A stretch of DNA of 64,000 nt from Segniliparus rotundus DSM 44985 (GTDB taxonomy: Bacteria; Actinomycetota; Actinomycetes; Mycobacteriales; Mycobacteriaceae), in assembly GCF_000092825.1 (NCBI RefSeq), contig NC_014168.1, forward strand, positions 1,541,946-1,605,945. The letters run 5' to 3'. The notes under the pieces are model-generated. The model was not told the DNA's origin. It did not search any database and was given only the letters and a program-made list of their open reading frames with translations. Every line of letters starts with the position of its first letter. Positions within the stretch are counted from its first letter, which is position 1. Both the position numbers and the translations under genes were made by a program. Below, piece by piece: positions 60,415 to 64,000 of the stretch.

Positions 60415-62337
60415 CTAGGAGTTCTTCAGCGTGCCCAAGTCGTAGACCTCCACATTCCCCAGGACGGCCGGGGCCGGGGTGTGGGCTTTGACCCATGCTC
60501 GGATCTTCGGGCCCACGGTGTTCTTGTCGAGGTCGCATTGCGCGGGATCGGCGGGGTGCTGCGCCTCGCACGCGGCCTCTTGCTGTGTTGTGTCTTTTCT
60601 GCTGTCCTCGCTGGGGATGCGGTTGAGGAAGTAACGCACCTTGCCGGCCTTGGCCATCTCGACGAACTCGTCAGGTTTGGGCGCTGGGTCCGTGCCGAGG
60701 AAACCGCCGATGGCCATGACCGCCGTGCCCGAGGCGAGTTCGAGGTTCGCGGCGCTCGAAGCGTGCTCGACGGCTGCCGACCACTGCGTCCCCGCGCCGT
60801 GCAACAATGCCACGAGGTCCGGCGTCGCGGTGACCATCCGGTCTTGGAATGCGCTTTTTTGACCGTCGCCGAGGTTCGGCCCTGCAGACGGGCTGCCGCC
60901 GGTTTTCGGGCTCGCGACGGTGGCCAGCGCATACGCGCCGCTGCCCGAGACGCCGGCGAGGAGGGCGAGGCCGGTTGCGGCTGCCCGCAACCGGCCTGAG
61001 CTGCGCGGGAGCAGCAGCAGCGCAACAGCGAGGACCGTTGCGCCGAGAATGCCCCAGCGCAGCGGGGGATGCCAGCTCGGGTTGCGGTTGAGGAGCGCGA
61101 AAGCGGTGGCTCCTGCGCTCAAGGCAAGTGCGGCCAACCCGGTTTTGCCGACTGGTCGGTCGTTTCTCCGCCACAGCTGCCCGAGCGTTGCGGCGATGGT
61201 CGCGGCGATCGGCGGAGCCAAGGCGACCACGTAGTAGGTGTGCATCCCGTGGTGCATGAATGAGAAGAGGAAGAACCCGATCAGCAGCCAGCCGCCCCAG
61301 AGGATGTGGGACGCGCGCGCAAGGTCGGTCCGGGGGGCGCCCCCGCGCAGCCACAGCCCGATGAGCAGGGCGATGAGGGCGGTCGGCAAGAGCCAGTCGA
61401 TTTGCGCGGCGATGTCGCCGGTGAAAAGCCTCCCGGCCCCAGGGCGTTGGCTCATCATCTCGCCCATGGGGTGCGCATGGGCCCCGTTCGAGGTGTTCGG
61501 GCTCCAATGCGGCTTCGCGCCGCCGAGCACCCGTTGCAGTCCGTTGTAGCCGAGGACGAGGTCCATCTCGGTGTCGTCGCCGGACCCGCCGACGTACGGC
61601 CGCGCCGACGAGGGAGTCAGGGTGACAGCGAGGACCCACCAGCCAGCAGACACCACGAGCGCCCCCGCGGCGATCAGCAGCCGGACGAACCGCGCTTTGG
61701 CCGAACCATGCCCGGCGACCAGGTACGCGAGCCCGAACGCGGGCAGGACGATGAGCCCTTCGAGCATCTTGGCGAGAAAGGCGAAGCCGAGCGAGGTCCC
61801 GCAGGCCGCGAGCCACCAGGCGGCGGCTTTGCCGCTCTCCTCGGCGAGCGCGCGGACAAGGCAGTATCCGCCCAGTGCCATCAGGAACACCATGAGGGCG
61901 TCGGGGTTGTTGTAGCGGAAGATCACCGCTGCGGCCGGGGTGAGCGCGAAAACCGTCCCGGCCACCATCCCCGGCCCGTGCCCCGCCACACGACGCACCG
62001 CGAAGTACAGCACGGCCGCAGTCGCAACCGCGAGCAACGCCTGAGGGACGAGCATGCTCGCGCTGGAAAAGCCGAACACCCGGCACGAGAGGCCCATGAG
62101 CCACAGCGAGGCAGGCGGTTTGTCGACCGTGATGAAGTTTTCCGAGTCGAGGCTGCCGAAGAACCAGGAAAGCCAATCCCGCGAACCTGCTTGCACCGCG
62201 GCGGCGTAGAAAGGGTTCGCCCAACCGTTGGCCGATATGTTCCAGCAATAGAGCACCGCGACGGCGATCAGCAGCAGGGCAAAGGCGAGGCGTTCGGCGG
62301 CCGTGAGCTTGGCCGCATGGTCGGGCGCGGTGTGCAT
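60415..62337 (-). CDS. GT39-type (ArnT/PMT-like) membrane glycosyltransferase
   Basis: A 640-residue polytopic protein with about 12 membrane helices and a C-terminal soluble domain (about 470-640). The early loop YAAAVQAGSRDWLSWFFGSLDSENFITVDKPPASLW carries the acidic residues of GT39-like enzymes that use polyprenyl-linked sugars. It may glycosylate a cell-wall lipid or protein. ATG start follows from the minus-strand reading. Gap to the DedA gene is 86 bases. Confidence 0.82.
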   Translation of the reverse strand: MHTAPDHAAKLTAAERLAFALLLIAVAVLYCWNISANGWANPFYAAAVQAGSRDWLSWFFGSLDSENFITVDKPPASLWLMGLSCRVFGFSSASMLVPQALLAVATAAVLYFAVRRVAGHGPGMVAGTVFALTPAAAVIFRYNNPDALMVFLMALGGYCLVRALAEESGKAAAWWLAACGTSLGFAFLAKMLEGLIVLPAFGLAYLVAGHGSAKARFVRLLIAAGALVVSAGWWVLAVTLTPSSARPYVGGSGDDTEMDLVLGYNGLQRVLGGAKPHWSPNTSNGAHAHPMGEMMSQRPGAGRLFTGDIAAQIDWLLPTALIALLIGLWLRGGAPRTDLARASHILWGGWLLIGFFLFSFMHHGMHTYYVVALAPPIAATIAATLGQLWRRNDRPVGKTGLAALALSAGATAFALLNRNPSWHPPLRWGILGATVLAVALLLLPRSSGRLRAAATGLALLAGVSGSGAYALATVASPKTGGSPSAGPNLGDGQKSAFQDRMVTATPDLVALLHGAGTQWSAAVEHASSAANLELASGTAVMAIGGFLGTDPAPKPDEFVEMAKAGKVRYFLNRIPSEDSRKDTTQQEAACEAQHPADPAQCDLDKNTVGPKIRAWVKAHTPAPAVLGNVEVYDLGTLKNS

Positions 62338-62423
62338 ACGTGCAACCTGTCAGGACAACCCAAGACGAAGCTGAGAAAAAGCCGAAAACATTTGCGGACG
62401 CGGCGCGAGCCCAGGTGGGAACG

Positions 62424-63194
62424 CTAGTCCCCCTTGACGACTTCTTCGATCGAATGCAGCGCTTCTTCGGGGGTTTCCTCGGGTTCCGCCGCGCCGGAGC
62501 CGGACGTGCGGGCGCGCAACGCCCCGATGGCGACCGGCGCGAGGGTCACCACAATGACGGCGACGATGAGCAGGTCGATGTGCTCTTGGGCGAAGGGGAT
62601 CGTGCCGAGCAACGAGCCGAGCCAGGTGAGCCCGACCCCCCACAGGACCGCTCCGACCAAGGCGAAGGGGAAGAAAAGCCGGTACTGCATCCCGCCCGCC
62701 CCCGCGGCGGGCGGGATGAACGTGCGCACTGTCGGCGCGAAATGCCCGATGAGCAAGGTTTTCTTGCCGTGCTTTTCGAAAAAGTGGCTCGTGGCCGCGA
62801 GATACTTCGGTTTGAAGAGCAACGAATCGGGTTTGTTGAACAGGGCAGGCCCGGTGCGGCGCCCGATCCAGTACGAGACGTTGTCGCCGATGACAGCGGT
62901 CGTCGTCGCCACCAGCATCACCGTCCAGAGCGCCGGGAAACGGCCCTGCTCGGACTGTGAGGTGGCGAGCAGGCCTGCCGTGAACAGCAGCGAGTCGCCT
63001 GGGAGAAACGGGAAGAACAGGCCTGTCTCGATGAAGACGATCACAGCGATGAGCGGCAGCACCGCCGCGGCGAATTGCGATTCGGTGAGCAGCCACTTCG
63101 GCTCGAAGAACTTGGGGAGGGCGAGTTGAGCCGTGTGCGGCTGCGCGACGGTCTGCAGGTGCGGCAGCGCGTCGGCGAGAGTCTGAGCGATCAC
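62424..63194 (-). CDS. DedA-family membrane protein
   Basis: A 256-residue polytopic protein of the DedA/VTT family with IETGLFFPFLPGDSLLFTAGLLA, GDNVSYWIGRRTGP and FAPTVRTFIPPAAGAGGM, the standard conserved motifs with paired charged residues. DedA proteins help recycle undecaprenyl phosphate or move lipids. A GTG start is supported by TACCCT seven bases upstream; a longer reading would cross into the fba promoter. It corresponds to Rv0364 beside fba. Confidence 0.87.
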   Translation of the reverse strand: MIAQTLADALPHLQTVAQPHTAQLALPKFFEPKWLLTESQFAAAVLPLIAVIVFIETGLFFPFLPGDSLLFTAGLLATSQSEQGRFPALWTVMLVATTTAVIGDNVSYWIGRRTGPALFNKPDSLLFKPKYLAATSHFFEKHGKKTLLIGHFAPTVRTFIPPAAGAGGMQYRLFFPFALVGAVLWGVGLTWLGSLLGTIPFAQEHIDLLIVAVIVVTLAPVAIGALRARTSGSGAAEPEETPEEALHSIEEVVKGD

Positions 63195-63201
63195 GCCCGC
63201 G

Positions 63202-63207
63202 AGGGTA
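63202..63207 (-). promoter_or_regulatory. -10 element of the DedA gene (leaderless)
   Basis: TACCCT on the minus strand ends seven bases before the GTG start. Confidence 0.45.
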
Positions 63208-63312
63208 GCTGATTTTTCTGAACAACGTGCGCCCGCGAGCGGCGAGTCCGGCGCGGCAGGTAGCCTGTTCGGGTCAGAACCCACGCTCGACACGACGAGA
63301 GGACCGCGCTCC

Positions 63313-64000
63313 ATGCCCATCGCCAGCCCTGAGGCCTACGCTGAGATGCTTCGCAAGGCGAAAGAGGGCGGCTACGCCTTCCCCGCCATCAACTGCACGT
63401 CCTCTGAGACGATCAACGCTGCGATCAAAGGCTTCGCGGACGCGGGCAGCGACGGCATCATCCAGTTCTCCACCGGCGGCGCGGAGTTCGGCTCCGGCCT
63501 CGGGGTGAAAGACATGGTCGTCGGCGCGGTCGCGCTCGCCGAATTCGCCCATGTGGTCGCTGCCAAGTACCCGGTCACCGTGGCGCTGCACACAGACCAT
63601 TGCCCCAAGGACAAGCTGGACGCCTACGTGCGCCCCCTGTTGGCCATTTCACAAGAGCGGGTGAACGCGGGCAAAAACCCGCTGTTCCAGTCGCACATGT
63701 GGGACGGCTCCGCCGTGCCGATCGACGAGAACCTGGCCATCGCGCAGGAGCTGCTCGCCGCCGCGACGAAGGCCAAGATCATCCTTGAGGTCGAGATCGG
63801 GGTCGTCGGCGGCGAGGAGGACGGCGTCGAGGCGGAGATCAACGACAAGCTGTACACGAGCCCCGAGGACTTCGAGAAGACCATCGACGCGCTCGGCGCG
63901 GGGGAGAAGGGCAGCTATCTGCTGGCCGCGACGTTCGGCAACGTGCACGGCGTCTACAAGCCCGGCAACGTCAAACTCCGCCCGGAAGTGCTCGCCGAGG
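63313..64000 (+). CDS. fba: Fructose-bisphosphate aldolase class II (3' truncated by window end)
   Basis: Zinc-dependent aldolase of glycolysis and gluconeogenesis. The first 229 residues are present: YAFPAINCTSSETINAA, the zinc site VALHTDHCPKDKL, DGSAVPIDENL, LEVEIGVVGGEEDG and ATFGNVHGVY with the second zinc histidine. A GAGAGGA site precedes the ATG; a TAGCCT hexamer at 63262 may be the -10 of a leadered promoter. The frame is open to the end of the window, so the gene continues beyond it. Confidence 0.96.
   Translation, partial: MPIASPEAYAEMLRKAKEGGYAFPAINCTSSETINAAIKGFADAGSDGIIQFSTGGAEFGSGLGVKDMVVGAVALAEFAHVVAAKYPVTVALHTDHCPKDKLDAYVRPLLAISQERVNAGKNPLFQSHMWDGSAVPIDENLAIAQELLAAATKAKIILEVEIGVVGGEEDGVEAEINDKLYTSPEDFEKTIDALGAGEKGSYLLAATFGNVHGVYKPGNVKLRPEVLAE

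Overview
The window is a dense, GC-rich (about two thirds G+C) chromosomal segment from a mycolic-acid-type actinomycete (order Mycobacteriales). Supporting signs are an MspA-like porin, the Pup-proteasome set (dop, pup, prcB, prcA, pafA), PptT/PptH, GpgS and GlgM/GlgC, F420-dependent (LLM) oxidoreductases, and many genes lying in the same local order as in Mycobacterium tuberculosis. The blocks themselves are shuffled relative to that genome, so this is a relative and not a Mycobacterium of the tuberculosis type. Segniliparus or a similar genus is a plausible guess that the sequence alone cannot prove. No rRNA, tRNA, CRISPR array, phage or intact insertion sequence was seen.

Layout. 0-2.5 kb: pptH-pptT-truB, then convergent mntR. 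3.3-7.9 kb: argF-argR-argG-argH with an ARG box in front, plus a membrane protein. 7.9-8.5 kb: a decayed acyl-CoA-synthetase-like fragment. 8.5-17.9 kb: Trm112-like protein, EamA exporter, then mpg-tyrS-TPR protein-G3P phosphatase-small protein-tlyA-nadK-recN and a secreted Pro/Gly protein. 18-24 kb: GNAT-plsC-iscS-mnmA-MetE-like, then 24-25 kb ahpC-ahpD with a tandem repeat and a strong terminator. 25-34 kb: SDR, ligA, hydantoinase, LLM oxidoreductases, DoxX, DUF1275 and a class-III aminotransferase. 34-42 kb: DUF5313-ohrR-dapD on the minus strand, then dapE-gpgS-DivIVA-like-tagA-DUF3117, glgM and glgC. 42-45.7 kb: GNAT and PhzF, a zinc metallopeptidase, and two divergent paralogous secreted proteins. 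45.7-50.7 kb: dop-pup-prcB-prcA-pafA. 50.8-52.5 kb: MarR regulator, secreted protein and MspA-like porin on the minus strand, followed by an 836-bp gene-free stretch. 53.4-60.4 kb: flavohemoglobin-like gene divergent from clpB across a HAIR element, then an anchored Pro-rich protein-SDR-pyrE-SpoU methyltransferase. 60.4-64 kb: GT39-type glycosyltransferase, DedA protein, and the 5' part of fba at the window edge.

How the genes work together. Most operons are tightly coupled (ATGA, GTGA or TGATG overlaps). Many transcription units start with a TANNNT hexamer 6-8 bases before ATG or GTG, which predicts leaderless mRNAs and was used here to choose starts (mnmA, ligA, dapE, glgM, glgC, pafA, dedA and others). 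Coherent functions are arginine synthesis under ArgR, phosphopantetheine attachment and removal, methylglucose lipopolysaccharide and alpha-glucan precursors (GpgS, GlgC, GlgM), lysine/DAP synthesis (DapD, DapE), peroxide defence (AhpC/AhpD, OhrR) and pupylation-dependent proteolysis.

The most unusual observations are: tiny relay ORFs bridging pup-prcB and mnmA-MetE-like by double stop/start overlaps; Ala instead of Gly at the PrcB processing site; a 42-bp in-frame repeat array in the TPR protein; a 20-bp VNTR-like array growing out of the ahpD stop codon; a divergent pair of secreted paralogues; and a porin/secreted-protein/MarR unit beside a large non-coding stretch.
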